Source: an uncultured Erysipelotrichaceae bacterium (GTDB lineage: Bacteria > Bacillota_I > Bacilli_A > Erysipelotrichales > Erysipelotrichaceae). From it: DNA of 42,622 bases. Below the pieces are notes generated by a model, which was given only the letters and a program-made list of their open reading frames with translations, was not told the DNA's origin and did no database searches. Of this stretch, positions 7,740 to 16,100 are shown piece by piece (position 1 is the first letter of the stretch; each line of letters starts with the position of its first letter). Position numbers and translations under genes: made by a program. The DNA is taken from NCBI GenBank assembly GCA_902778375.1, contig CACYXJ010000014.1:1-42622 (forward strand), written 5' to 3'.

Positions 7740-8579
7740 ATGACAAAAATCGTATTTCTGGATGTCGACGGCACATTGATCGACTATCATACCAGAACTC
7801 CCGAGAGTGCCCGCAGAGCGGTGGATCAGGCCCGCCGCAACGGTCACAAGGTGTATATCTGCACCGGCTGTTCCAAGGCCGAGATCCTGCAGCGTGATCT
7901 GCCGGAACTGGACGGAATGATCGGTGCCAACGGCGGCTATGTGGAAGATGACGGCAAAGTGCTCCTTCATCATTCCCTGACAAAGGAACAGACCAGGCAC
8001 GTCACCGAATGGTGCCGCAGCCGCGGCATCGGCTTCATCCTGGAAGCCAATTCCGGCCGTTATTACGATGACAATTTCCTTGAACAGGGACCGGACGCCT
8101 ATGTCCGCTACCGGGAAGGAAAAGGCACCGGCAATACCAGCCTGCAGGAACAGAGAGAACGGATCCAGAGGGAATTCTTCTATGTCAGCGGCGAAGATGC
8201 CTGGCGTGAAGACGTCAACAAGATCAGTTTCGTTCTGCGCACCTACCAGGATCATCTCGATTCCATCACGGAATTTCCGGACATGATCGCCCATACCTGG
8301 GGCGGTGTCGGCGAATCCGCGATCTTCGGCGATCTGGCACCGGCCGGCATCACCAAGAAATATGCGATCGAACTTCTGCTCGAACATCTCGGCGCCGATC
8401 AGAAGGACACGATTTCCTTCGGTGATGCCAAGATCGACCTTTCGATGTTCGAACTGTGCGCGTTCAACGTCGCCATGGGCAACGGCGGACCGGAAATCAA
8501 GGCTGCCGCTGACTATATTACCGATGATGTCAATTCTGACGGACTGTACAACGCATTCCGCTATCTCGGTCTGATTTAG
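7740..8579 (+). CDS. Cof-type HAD-superfamily phosphatase
   Basis: This 279-residue hydrolase has the HAD signature DVDGT, with nucleophile Asp8 and acid/base Asp10. The motif-III lysine region is ITKKYAIELLLEHLG, and GDAKIDLSMFE (around residue 228) is the metal-binding motif IV. Between them is a type IIB cap as in Cof/YidA sugar-phosphate phosphatases. The start is the ATG at 7740 with GAGGT 7 bases upstream; an open extension to 7659 has no ribosome site. It heads a three-gene plus-strand run with spacings of 5 and 7 bases. The physiological substrate is not evident; family members act on sugar phosphates or flavin and pyridoxal cofactors. Confidence 0.92.
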   Translation: MTKIVFLDVDGTLIDYHTRTPESARRAVDQARRNGHKVYICTGCSKAEILQRDLPELDGMIGANGGYVEDDGKVLLHHSLTKEQTRHVTEWCRSRGIGFILEANSGRYYDDNFLEQGPDAYVRYREGKGTGNTSLQEQRERIQREFFYVSGEDAWREDVNKISFVLRTYQDHLDSITEFPDMIAHTWGGVGESAIFGDLAPAGITKKYAIELLLEHLGADQKDTISFGDAKIDLSMFELCAFNVAMGNGGPEIKAAADYITDDVNSDGLYNAFRYLGLI

Positions 8580-8584
8580 GAACT

Positions 8585-9652
8585 ATGGAAAAACTCATTC
8601 AGGAACTGATTGAACTCCCCGGCGCCTGCGGCCAGGAACACGCTGTCATCAGATATCTTTACGATCGGCTCAAAGACAAGGCCGACGAGTGTTATGTCAA
8701 CGGTCTCGGCGATCTGATCGTAACGAAAAAAGGCGCTTTCGACGGTCCGGTGCTGGCGGTCAGCGCCCATACCGACGAAGTCGGATTCATCGTCAAGAAG
8801 ATTGAGAAAAACGGTCTGATCCGCTTTGAAAAACTCGGCGGCCACGACGACAGGATCCTGCTGTCGCAGAAAGTCATCGTGCACGGCGGCAAAGGTCCCT
8901 GCCCCGGCGTCATCGGCACCATCAGCGCCCACATGCAGAAATTCGACAATCCCACTCTGGTCCGCAATCACCGGGAAATGTATATCGACATCGGTGCTGA
9001 AAATGCTGAAGAAGTCAAAGAGATGGGCGTGTCCGCCGGCGATCAGATCACCTGGGATACCGTCTTCACCAGATGCGGCGCCAACCGTGCCTATGGCCAT
9101 GCCTTCGATGACCGCTGCGGCTGTGCCGTACTGGTCAAGGCGATCGAAAACACCGATTTTTCAAAGGTACACGGCACTCTGATCGGCATCTTCTCCACCC
9201 AGGAGGAAGTCGGCCTGAGAGGTGCAACGGCAGCTGCGGCTGCGATCAGACCGGATGTCGCCCTGGCTGTCGACACGACGGCAGTCAGCGATACACCGGA
9301 AGCGATGATGGACGACACCCTTGCCTTAGGCAAAGGTGCCGGCATCAAGATCATGGATTTCTCGCTGCTGGCATCCAGGGCGGTCTGGACATTCATGCGT
9401 CAGATCGCGGAAGAAAACAACATCCCCTATCAGCTGGAAATCTTCACCGGAATCGGAACCGATGCCGGCGCCCTGCATCAGGGAAATGACGGCGTGCCCA
9501 CCGGTGTGATTTCCGTTCCTTCCCGTTATGCCCATTCGAGTGTCGAAATGATCGACATGCGGGACTTCGATTACTGCGAAAAACTGCTTGAAGCATTCCT
9601 TCTGAACATGCGGGACAAATCGCAGTTCTCGTTCCTGCAATCTGATTTATGA
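8585..9652 (+). CDS. M42-family metallo-aminopeptidase
   Basis: This 355-residue protein has the layout of the M42 glutamyl/cellulase-like aminopeptidases, cytosolic di-metal enzymes that trim peptides. The metal ligand His62 lies in SAHTDEVG. HAFDDRCG (about 174-181) supplies the bridging Asp, STQEEVGLRGA supplies the catalytic Glu pair, and AHSSVEMIDMRD near residue 320 holds the last His ligand. It has a good ribosome site (AGGA) and starts 5 bases after the HAD gene. Similar proteins are annotated FrvX, YsdC or YtoP, and I cannot choose between them. Confidence 0.93.
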   Translation: MEKLIQELIELPGACGQEHAVIRYLYDRLKDKADECYVNGLGDLIVTKKGAFDGPVLAVSAHTDEVGFIVKKIEKNGLIRFEKLGGHDDRILLSQKVIVHGGKGPCPGVIGTISAHMQKFDNPTLVRNHREMYIDIGAENAEEVKEMGVSAGDQITWDTVFTRCGANRAYGHAFDDRCGCAVLVKAIENTDFSKVHGTLIGIFSTQEEVGLRGATAAAAAIRPDVALAVDTTAVSDTPEAMMDDTLALGKGAGIKIMDFSLLASRAVWTFMRQIAEENNIPYQLEIFTGIGTDAGALHQGNDGVPTGVISVPSRYAHSSVEMIDMRDFDYCEKLLEAFLLNMRDKSQFSFLQSDL

Positions 9653-9659
9653 GGTCATC

Positions 9660-10211
9660 ATGAAACTCTATTGTGTATCAGCAGACGATTATGAAAAACA
9701 GGCATCTGTCCTGGAGGAATACCGCCGCCAGGGCAATATGGTCTTCCTGTACGGCGACTGCAGCCGGGCATGCATGAAGCGCCGCCATATCCGCGAAGCC
9801 AACGTGTTCGGTGCCGACGGCGGGGAATTCGTGTTCAGCGGCTGCTACAGCCTTTTCGAAAGCCGCTCCGGATATCTTGCCGAAACCGTCCGTTTTCTGC
9901 AAAAGCATCATGTCCGCTATGCCTTCCGGCTGGAAGACGCGGCTTTCTGCGGCGGGACACTCGACACATACGTCAGCGATCCTTCCCTGGTCAACGAAGA
10001 CTACACCTACCTGGTGCGCTTCGATGATGAAAAACAAAAAGATGCGGTACTGGCTGAATGCGCCGCATACTGCACCTTCCGTTTTCTGAATGATTCCGAA
10101 GCCTATCTGATCTTCAACGACAGCGATCCCCGCAAGTCGGTTCCGACCGTGTGCAAGGCACTGCGGCTGAAAGAGGAGGACATCATTTTTCTGAACAGTT
10201 CAGATATCTGA
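9660..10211 (+). CDS. Degenerate HAD-like protein without catalytic motif
   Basis: This 183-residue protein resembles a shortened Cof-type HAD. Residues 49-62 (ADGGEFVFSG) mirror the ANGGYV segment of the phosphatase two genes upstream, and the C terminus (KALRLKEEDIIFLNSSDI) mirrors the helix-strand before the GD motif. It lacks the N-terminal DxDGT and the final GDxxND, so it should have no phosphatase activity. It has a good ribosome site (GAGGT) 7 bases after the M42 gene, so it is expressed with the operon. Its 3' end overlaps the convergent FAD oxidoreductase gene by 29 bases. It may be a regulatory or binding subunit, or a decaying paralogue. Confidence 0.75.
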   Translation: MKLYCVSADDYEKQASVLEEYRRQGNMVFLYGDCSRACMKRRHIREANVFGADGGEFVFSGCYSLFESRSGYLAETVRFLQKHHVRYAFRLEDAAFCGGTLDTYVSDPSLVNEDYTYLVRFDDEKQKDAVLAECAAYCTFRFLNDSEAYLIFNDSDPRKSVPTVCKALRLKEEDIIFLNSSDI

Positions 10212-11745
10212 TCAGTTTTTCCGCCTGACGGACACCGTCCACGGCACTGGAAATGATACCGCCGGCATAGCCTGCCCCTTCCCCGCAGGGAAACAGTCCT
10301 TCAAGACTTTCCGAAAAGCCCGCGGATGTGCGCGGCACGCGGATCGGCGAAGAGGAGCGTGATTCCATACCGACCATGATGCCGGAGTCAATAAAACCGG
10401 GTATCTTGTGATTGAAATCCGCGAACGCTTCCGCCATGGCACCGCCGGCCTCTTCGGAAAAAAGACCGTGCATATCAAACGGTACAGTACCGAGCGGATA
10501 AGTCGAACGAAGAACAAATTCACTGCTCTTCTGATGTTTCAGATAATCCGAAATATTCTGTGAAGGAGCCATGGCACCTGTCTGCCAGGCTCTTTTTTCC
10601 AGTTCTTTCTGGAACGCGAAGCCATCCAGGGCACTGCCATGAAAGAAGTCATCCTTGGGAATCTGGACCAGGATCGCGCTGTTGGCATTCGCCCCGTCAC
10701 GCTGTGAATAGCTCATGCCGTTGACTGCCAGGCTTCTGTCCTCGGTCGCAGCAGGAATGACAATGCCGCCCGGACACATGCAGAAGGAATAGACCCCGCG
10801 GCCGCAGGACGAGCGGTATGTCAGGGAATAACTGGCCGCGGAAAGAGCGGGATGGCCGGCATAGCTGCCGTACTGGCAGCGGTCGATCAGTTCCTGGGGA
10901 TGTTCCACCCTGACACCGGCCGCGAAATCCTTGGGTATGATGCGGATACCGCGCCGTTCCAGCATTTCATATGTGTCGGAAGCACTGTGGCCCAGACACA
11001 GAATGCATAAGGATGCCGGGATCCTTTCACCGCCGGCAATGACGGCCTTCAGTCTTCCGTCTTCTGTTTCCAGATCGTCCAGTCTTGTCTCAAAGCGGAC
11101 TTCGCCGCCCAGGGCAATGATCTTTTCCCGGATCTTCCTGACAATGACCTGCAGCCTGTCGGTTCCGAGATGCGGCCTTGCCTGATAGGCTATGGCCGGA
11201 TCGGCACCGGCTTCGATCAGTTCGGCGAGAACCTTGTGGATCCTTTCGTCCTTGATCCTGGTCGTAAGCTTGCCGTCGGAAAACGTTCCGGCTCCCCCTT
11301 CCCCGTACTGGACATTGCTCTCGGGATCGGGAATGCCGGTTTCAAAATATGCCTGCACGTCCTTGCTGCGTTTTTCCACCGGACGGCCTCGTTCGATAAT
11401 CAGCGGCTTCAGTCCGCTTTCCGCCAGAACCAGACCGGCAAACATGCCCGACGGTCCGAAACCGGCGACAACCGGCCTCTCTTCGGGCTGTCTTTCCGCC
11501 ATGGGAATTTCATAGATGTGTTTCTTTCCTTCACTGACATCCTTGCGGCGCAGATATTTCGCTTCGTTTCTGACTTCCGCCAGTACGGAATAGGAAAAAC
11601 ACAGTTCCGCTTTTCTGGCATCCAGCGATTCCCTCTCGATTTCATAAGCGATAATATCCGCCGTGCTGCAATGCAGTTTGGCGGCGATATGTCCGGCGTT
11701 GAGCTTTTCCCCCACCGCGCATCTGATCTGGTTGATTTTCAGCAT
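10183..11745 (-). CDS. FAD-dependent oxidoreductase (COG2509-type dehydrogenase)
   Basis: This 520-residue flavoprotein has an N-terminal domain of about 85 residues, then a Rossmann FAD motif GFGPSG at 95-100 followed by the glutamate of IIERG. Further typical segments are QYGEGGAGTFSDGKL and, near the end, FPCGEGAGYAGGIISSAVDG. The family is widespread in anaerobes and usually called uncharacterised FAD-dependent dehydrogenase; its substrate is unknown. The start was set at 11745 with AGGT 7 bases upstream; the longer frame to 11907 lacks a ribosome site and crosses the hydrogenase promoter. It converges on the HAD-like gene with a 29-base overlap and no terminator between them. Confidence 0.88.
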   Translation of the reverse strand: MLKINQIRCAVGEKLNAGHIAAKLHCSTADIIAYEIERESLDARKAELCFSYSVLAEVRNEAKYLRRKDVSEGKKHIYEIPMAERQPEERPVVAGFGPSGMFAGLVLAESGLKPLIIERGRPVEKRSKDVQAYFETGIPDPESNVQYGEGGAGTFSDGKLTTRIKDERIHKVLAELIEAGADPAIAYQARPHLGTDRLQVIVRKIREKIIALGGEVRFETRLDDLETEDGRLKAVIAGGERIPASLCILCLGHSASDTYEMLERRGIRIIPKDFAAGVRVEHPQELIDRCQYGSYAGHPALSAASYSLTYRSSCGRGVYSFCMCPGGIVIPAATEDRSLAVNGMSYSQRDGANANSAILVQIPKDDFFHGSALDGFAFQKELEKRAWQTGAMAPSQNISDYLKHQKSSEFVLRSTYPLGTVPFDMHGLFSEEAGGAMAEAFADFNHKIPGFIDSGIMVGMESRSSSPIRVPRTSAGFSESLEGLFPCGEGAGYAGGIISSAVDGVRQAEKLIRYLNCSEK

Positions 11746-11831
11746 TTTTTTACCTGTCTTGTGATATGTTCTAAGGATACTACAGAATACCGCCCTTTCC
11801 CTAAAAAACATCAGTCTGCCATTGGCAAATA

Positions 11832-11840
11832 TGGTATGAT
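11832..11840 (+). promoter_or_regulatory. Extended -10 promoter of the hydrogenase operon
   Basis: TGGTATGAT is an extended -10 about 30 bases before the first hydrogenase gene. The -35 region is weak. I looked for a Rex-type inverted repeat around it and saw none. Confidence 0.55.
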
Positions 11841-11869
11841 AAATGTACAAAGGAAAGGGTGTTTTTGGT

Positions 11870-12358
11870 ATGGTTAAACTTAGCGCCAGCAGTGTCGAAA
11901 AGATCAACGAGATCTGCGATCGTTACGTCGACGAACCGACACCGCTCATGATGATCTTAAGTGACATTCAGAATGAGTATGGCTACATTCCGCTGGAAGT
12001 TCAGGAACTGGTTTCCAAAAAAACCGGTATTTCAGTTGCTGAAATCTATGGTGTTGTCACATTCTATTCATTCTTCTCCCTGACTCCGAAGGGAAAGTAT
12101 GTTATCGGATGCTGCTTGGGAACAGCCTGCTATGTCAAAGGTGCACAGCAGGTCATCGACAAATTTTCAGAGATCCTGAAAATCAAACCCGGAGAAACTT
12201 CATCTGACGGCCTGTTCACACTCGATGCACTCCGCTGCATCGGTGCCTGCGGCATCGCACCGGCTGTCAGCATCAACGGCACAGTCTATCCGAAGATGAG
12301 TGTAGACAAAGTACCGGCTATTATTAACGAATACAAGGCAAAGGAGGCTGCCGCATGA
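11870..12358 (+). CDS. hydC: Hydrogenase subunit, NuoE-like [2Fe-2S] protein
   Basis: This 162-residue thioredoxin-fold ferredoxin is homologous to NuoE, HydC and HndA. The four cluster cysteines lie in CCLGTAC and LRCIGACG. Upstream are the helical bundle and GVVTFYSFF typical of the 24-kDa family. The start at 11870 was chosen because the product then begins at the family N terminus and AAAGGG lies upstream. It is the first gene of hydC-hydB-hydA and its stop overlaps the next start (ATGA). In the soluble heterotrimer it connects to the NAD-binding subunit. Confidence 0.93.
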   Translation: MVKLSASSVEKINEICDRYVDEPTPLMMILSDIQNEYGYIPLEVQELVSKKTGISVAEIYGVVTFYSFFSLTPKGKYVIGCCLGTACYVKGAQQVIDKFSEILKIKPGETSSDGLFTLDALRCIGACGIAPAVSINGTVYPKMSVDKVPAIINEYKAKEAAA

Positions 12359-14238
12359 TTGCAACAGTTGAAGCATTGAACGACAGAATCTCCGAGCTCT
12401 CAGCTGCGCTTGACAGTAAGATCCAGGGCACAGACGGAAAGCGCCACATCGTTCTTTGCGGCGGTACCGGCTGTCTGTCCTCCCATTCCGACAAGATCAA
12501 GGAAAAGTTTGAAGAAGTACTGGCTGAGAAAGGTGTTGCGGACAGAGCTACTGTCAACATCGTCGGCTGTTTCGGGTTCTGCTCCCAGGGTCCGTTCGTA
12601 AAGATCTATCCGGAAGATACACTGTATCGTCTGGTCAAGATCGATGATGTCGAGGAAATCGTCGAAACCGACATCATGAACGATACCGTCGTCGAAAGAC
12701 TGCTGTATGTCGACCCGGTCACAAAGGAAAAGGTCTCCAAACAGGATGACATCAACTTCTACAAAAAGCAGCGCCGTGTCGCACTGTACGGCTGCGGCGT
12801 CATCAATCCCGAGGATATCAACGAAGCGCTCGGCATGGGCGGCTTCCAGGGTCTCAAGAGAGCTCTGACAATGACTCCTCAGGAAGTCATCGACGAAGTT
12901 ACCAAGTCCGGTCTGCGCGGCCGCGGCGGCGGCGGATTCCCGACCGGCCGCAAATGGCAGTTCGCCTACAATGTCGATGCCGACCAGAAATACGTGGTCT
13001 GCAACGGTGACGAAGGCGACCCGGGCGCATTCATGGACCGTTCCATTCTGGAAGGAAACCCGCTGGCTGTTGTCGAAGGTATGGTCATTGCCGGTTATGC
13101 CTACGGCGCAAGCCAGGGTTACTTCTATGTACGTGCTGAATATCCGATCGCTGTCAGACGTCTGCGCAACGCAATCAAGCAGGCCGAAGAACAGGGTCTT
13201 CTGGGTGACAACATCCTCGGTACGGATTTCAGTTTCCACTGCCACCTGAGACTTGGTGCAGGTGCGTTCGTCTGCGGTGAGGAAACAGCCCTGCTGAATT
13301 CCATCGAAGGCAAGCGCGGCATGCCGCGTCCCCGTCCGCCGTTCCCGGCAGTCAAGGGTCTGTGGGGCAAGCCGACCTGCGTCAACAACGTTGAAACACT
13401 GGCATGTGTTCCGTTCATTCTGAGAAACGGCTGGGAAGAATTCGCCAAAGTCGGCACCGAAAAGTCCAAGGGCACGAAAGTATTCGCACTGGGCGGCAAG
13501 GTCAACAATGTCGGTCTGGTCGAAGTTCCGATGGGAACGACCCTGAGAGAACTGATCTACGACATCGGCGGTGGCATCCCCAACGGCAAGAAGTTCAAGG
13601 CCATTCAGACCGGCGGTCCGTCCGGCGGCTGTCTGACAGAAGAATTCCTCGATGAACCGATCGACTTCGACAACCTGGTAGCCAAAGGCTCCATGATGGG
13701 AAGCGGCGGCGCCATCGTCATGGATGAAGACAACTGTATGGTTGACGTTGCCAAGTTCTACATGGAATTCATCTGCGATGAATCCTGCGGCAAGTGCACG
13801 CCGTGCCGTATCGGCACAAAGAGAATGCTGGAAGTCCTGACCCGCATCACCGAAGGCAAGGGAACAATGGAAGACCTGGAAGAACTCGAAGAGCTCAGCC
13901 AGACCGTTCAGACCAACTCCCTCTGCGCTCTGGGTCAGACTGCAGCCAACCCGATCAACTCCACGATCAAGCATTTCCGCGATGAATATATCGCTCATAT
14001 CGTCGACAAGAAGTGCCCGGCGCACGTATGTAAGAAACTGATGGAATACCATATCGATCCCGACAAGTGCATCGGCTGCGGTATGTGTGCAAAGGGCTGC
14101 CCGGCAGACGCCATCAGCAGAACCGACTACATTGCTCCGAACCACAAACTGGCATCGATGTCGATCGACGTTTCCAAGTGCGTCAAGTGCGGAGCATGTA
14201 TCTCCACATGTAAGTTCGGCGCGATTGAGAAGAGATAG
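12355..14238 (+). CDS. hydB: Hydrogenase subunit, NuoF-like NAD(H)/FMN flavoprotein
   Basis: This 627-residue subunit has an N-terminal thioredoxin-like [2Fe-2S] domain (CGGTGC and GCFGFC). A NuoF core follows, with GRGGGGFPTGRKW for NADH binding, NGDEGDPGAFMD for FMN and SCGKCTPCR for a [4Fe-4S] cluster. Two ferredoxin-type [4Fe-4S] sites are at the C terminus (CIGCGMCAKGCP and CVKCGACISTC). This is the order of the HydB/HndC subunit of electron-bifurcating or NAD(P)-linked [FeFe] hydrogenases. It overlaps hydC by four bases. It presumably exchanges electrons between NADH, ferredoxin and the H-cluster subunit; whether it truly bifurcates cannot be read from sequence alone. Confidence 0.95.
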   Translation: MIATVEALNDRISELSAALDSKIQGTDGKRHIVLCGGTGCLSSHSDKIKEKFEEVLAEKGVADRATVNIVGCFGFCSQGPFVKIYPEDTLYRLVKIDDVEEIVETDIMNDTVVERLLYVDPVTKEKVSKQDDINFYKKQRRVALYGCGVINPEDINEALGMGGFQGLKRALTMTPQEVIDEVTKSGLRGRGGGGFPTGRKWQFAYNVDADQKYVVCNGDEGDPGAFMDRSILEGNPLAVVEGMVIAGYAYGASQGYFYVRAEYPIAVRRLRNAIKQAEEQGLLGDNILGTDFSFHCHLRLGAGAFVCGEETALLNSIEGKRGMPRPRPPFPAVKGLWGKPTCVNNVETLACVPFILRNGWEEFAKVGTEKSKGTKVFALGGKVNNVGLVEVPMGTTLRELIYDIGGGIPNGKKFKAIQTGGPSGGCLTEEFLDEPIDFDNLVAKGSMMGSGGAIVMDEDNCMVDVAKFYMEFICDESCGKCTPCRIGTKRMLEVLTRITEGKGTMEDLEELEELSQTVQTNSLCALGQTAANPINSTIKHFRDEYIAHIVDKKCPAHVCKKLMEYHIDPDKCIGCGMCAKGCPADAISRTDYIAPNHKLASMSIDVSKCVKCGACISTCKFGAIEKR

Positions 14239-14249
14239 GAGGTATATTC

Positions 14250-16019
14250 ATGACTTTAGTAAATATTAAGATTGAAGGTGTACCTTATCAGGTTGAAGAA
14301 GGCCTGACGATTCTGGAAGCAGCGAAAGCCTGCGGTTATGAGATCCCTTCTCTGTGCGCGTTCAACCACGGCGAATGCAATCAGGGTTCCTGCCGTGTCT
14401 GTCTCGTTGAGGCAACCGGTGCGAGAGGTCTGGTCGCAAGCTGTGTCTATCCGGTAAACGAAGGCATGGAAGTACGTATTTCCACACCGAAAGCCACCGA
14501 GGCCAGAAGAAGAAGTGTTGAACTCCTTCTGTCCAACCATAACCAGAACTGCCAGCAGTGCGACAAGAACGGCAAGTGCGAACTGCTGCATGTCGCCACT
14601 CTCACAGGCGCCCGCGAAGGTGCCTTCGCCGGTGTTCATTCCGACACATATCTCGACGAACTGGCACCGGGTCTGATCAGAGACACATCCAAGTGCATTC
14701 TGTGCGGAAGATGCATCGCCAGATGCTCCAATGCTCACGGCATGGGTATCCTCGGCTTCGAAAACCGCGGCTTCCGTACATTCGTTTCCCCGGCTGAAAA
14801 CAGAGGCTTCAATGATTCACCGTGCATCCAGTGCGGACAGTGCGTCAACGTCTGCCCGACCGGTGCATTGATGGAACACAGCGAAATCGACAAGGTCGAC
14901 GCTGCCCTCAAAGCAGGCAAGCATGTTGTCATTCAGGCTGCTCCGGCTGTCCGTGCCGCCCTCGGCGAGGAATTCGGCTATCCGGTCGGAACACCGGTAA
15001 CCGGCAAGATGATCGCCGCCATGAGACGTCTTGGCTTCGAGAGAGTCTACGATGTCAACTTCGGCGCTGACCTGACGATCATGGAAGAAGGAACAGAACT
15101 TCTCCACCGTCTGACAGAAGGCGGCGTTCTGCCGATGATCACATCCTGCTCTCCGGGCTGGATCAACTATGCCGAATACAACTACGGCGATCTGCTGGAT
15201 CACCTCTCCAGCTGCAAGTCCCCGCACCAGATGCAGGGCGCCATCATCAAATCCTACTGGGCTGAACAGAAAGGCTATGATCCGAAGGATGTCTTCGTTG
15301 TATCTGTCATGCCGTGTGTAGCCAAGAAGTTTGAAAGACAGAGAGAACAGATGAATGTCAACGGCATCGACGATGTTGACGCTGTCATCACAACCAGAGA
15401 GCTTGCCAGAATGATCAAGCGTTCCGGTATCATCTTCAACCGCCTGCCGGATGAAGACTGGGACGGCGACATCATGGGCGACTACACCGGCGCAGCCGTT
15501 ATCTTCGGCGTCACCGGCGGTGTCATGGAAGCTGCTCTGCGTACCGTATACTTCAAGCTGACCGGCAGTGAATACGGCCGTGTCGCATTCGAAGAAGTCC
15601 GCGGTCATGATGCCGGTATCCGTGAAGCATCCATCGATATCAACGGCACTGTTGTCAACGTGGCAATCGCTTCCGGCATGAAGTCCGCGAAGATCCTGCT
15701 GGATGAGATCCGTGAAGGCAAGTCCAAGTATCACTTCATCGAAATCATGGGCTGCCCGGGCGGATGCATCAACGGCGGCGGCCAGCCGTATGTAAGACCG
15801 GTATTCCTGCCGAACGAAGATGACAACATCCTCGATACTTACAAGGAAAAGAGAGCGAAGGCTCTGTACAGCGAAGACGAAAGACAGGTTGTCCGTCAGT
15901 CACACAACAACCCGCAGATCGCTGAACTGTATGAAAAGTTCCTCGGCGAACCGAACTCTCACAAGGCACATGAACTGCTGCATACGACATATGCGGCAAG
16001 AGAAGGATTCAACGACTGA
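14250..16019 (+). CDS. hydA: [FeFe] hydrogenase catalytic subunit
   Basis: This 589-residue enzyme makes or uses H2. In order it has an N-terminal [2Fe-2S] domain (CNQGSCRVC), a His/Cys [4Fe-4S] segment (HNQNCQQCDKNGKC) and two ferredoxin clusters (CILCGRCIARC and CIQCGQCVNVCP). The H domain shows L1 TSCSPGW near residue 298, L2 MPCVAKKFE near 353 and L3 GCPGGCINGGGQP near 499. A C-terminal small-subunit tail follows. It lies 11 bases after hydB with AGGAGG upstream and ends at a strong terminator. The HydEFG maturases it needs are not in the window. With hydC and hydB it forms the NAD-linked trimer that disposes of fermentation electrons. Confidence 0.96.
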   Translation: MTLVNIKIEGVPYQVEEGLTILEAAKACGYEIPSLCAFNHGECNQGSCRVCLVEATGARGLVASCVYPVNEGMEVRISTPKATEARRRSVELLLSNHNQNCQQCDKNGKCELLHVATLTGAREGAFAGVHSDTYLDELAPGLIRDTSKCILCGRCIARCSNAHGMGILGFENRGFRTFVSPAENRGFNDSPCIQCGQCVNVCPTGALMEHSEIDKVDAALKAGKHVVIQAAPAVRAALGEEFGYPVGTPVTGKMIAAMRRLGFERVYDVNFGADLTIMEEGTELLHRLTEGGVLPMITSCSPGWINYAEYNYGDLLDHLSSCKSPHQMQGAIIKSYWAEQKGYDPKDVFVVSVMPCVAKKFERQREQMNVNGIDDVDAVITTRELARMIKRSGIIFNRLPDEDWDGDIMGDYTGAAVIFGVTGGVMEAALRTVYFKLTGSEYGRVAFEEVRGHDAGIREASIDINGTVVNVAIASGMKSAKILLDEIREGKSKYHFIEIMGCPGGCINGGGQPYVRPVFLPNEDDNILDTYKEKRAKALYSEDERQVVRQSHNNPQIAELYEKFLGEPNSHKAHELLHTTYAAREGFND

Positions 16020-16030
16020 TTCCACCATTA

Positions 16031-16054
16031 AAGGGGCACTCCGGTGCCCCTTTT
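16031..16054 (+). terminator. Terminator of the hydrogenase operon
   Basis: AAGGGGCAC, loop TCCG and GTGCCCCTT form a perfect 9-bp stem running into TTTTCC, starting 11 bases after the hydA stop. Confidence 0.9.
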
Positions 16055-16063
16055 CCTTTGCAC

Positions 16064-16097
16064 AAAAAAAGATCTTCACTATGGAAGATCCTTTTTT
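16064..16097 (-). terminator. Terminator of the cystatin-like lipoprotein gene
   Basis: On the minus strand GATCTTC pairs with GAAGATC and is followed by seven T. The flanking A and T runs on both sides make it work in either direction. Confidence 0.85.
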
Positions 16098-16100
16098 TGT

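Noticed and set aside
11770..11870. Rex (NADH-sensing) operator upstream of the hydrogenase operon
   Set aside because: No TTGTGA/TCACAA-type inverted repeat is present around the extended -10 box.
12400..14145. A 581-codon open frame on the minus strand opposite hydB
   Set aside because: Shadow of the strongly biased codon use of hydB. No ribosome site, no domain, and the plus-strand gene is unmistakable.
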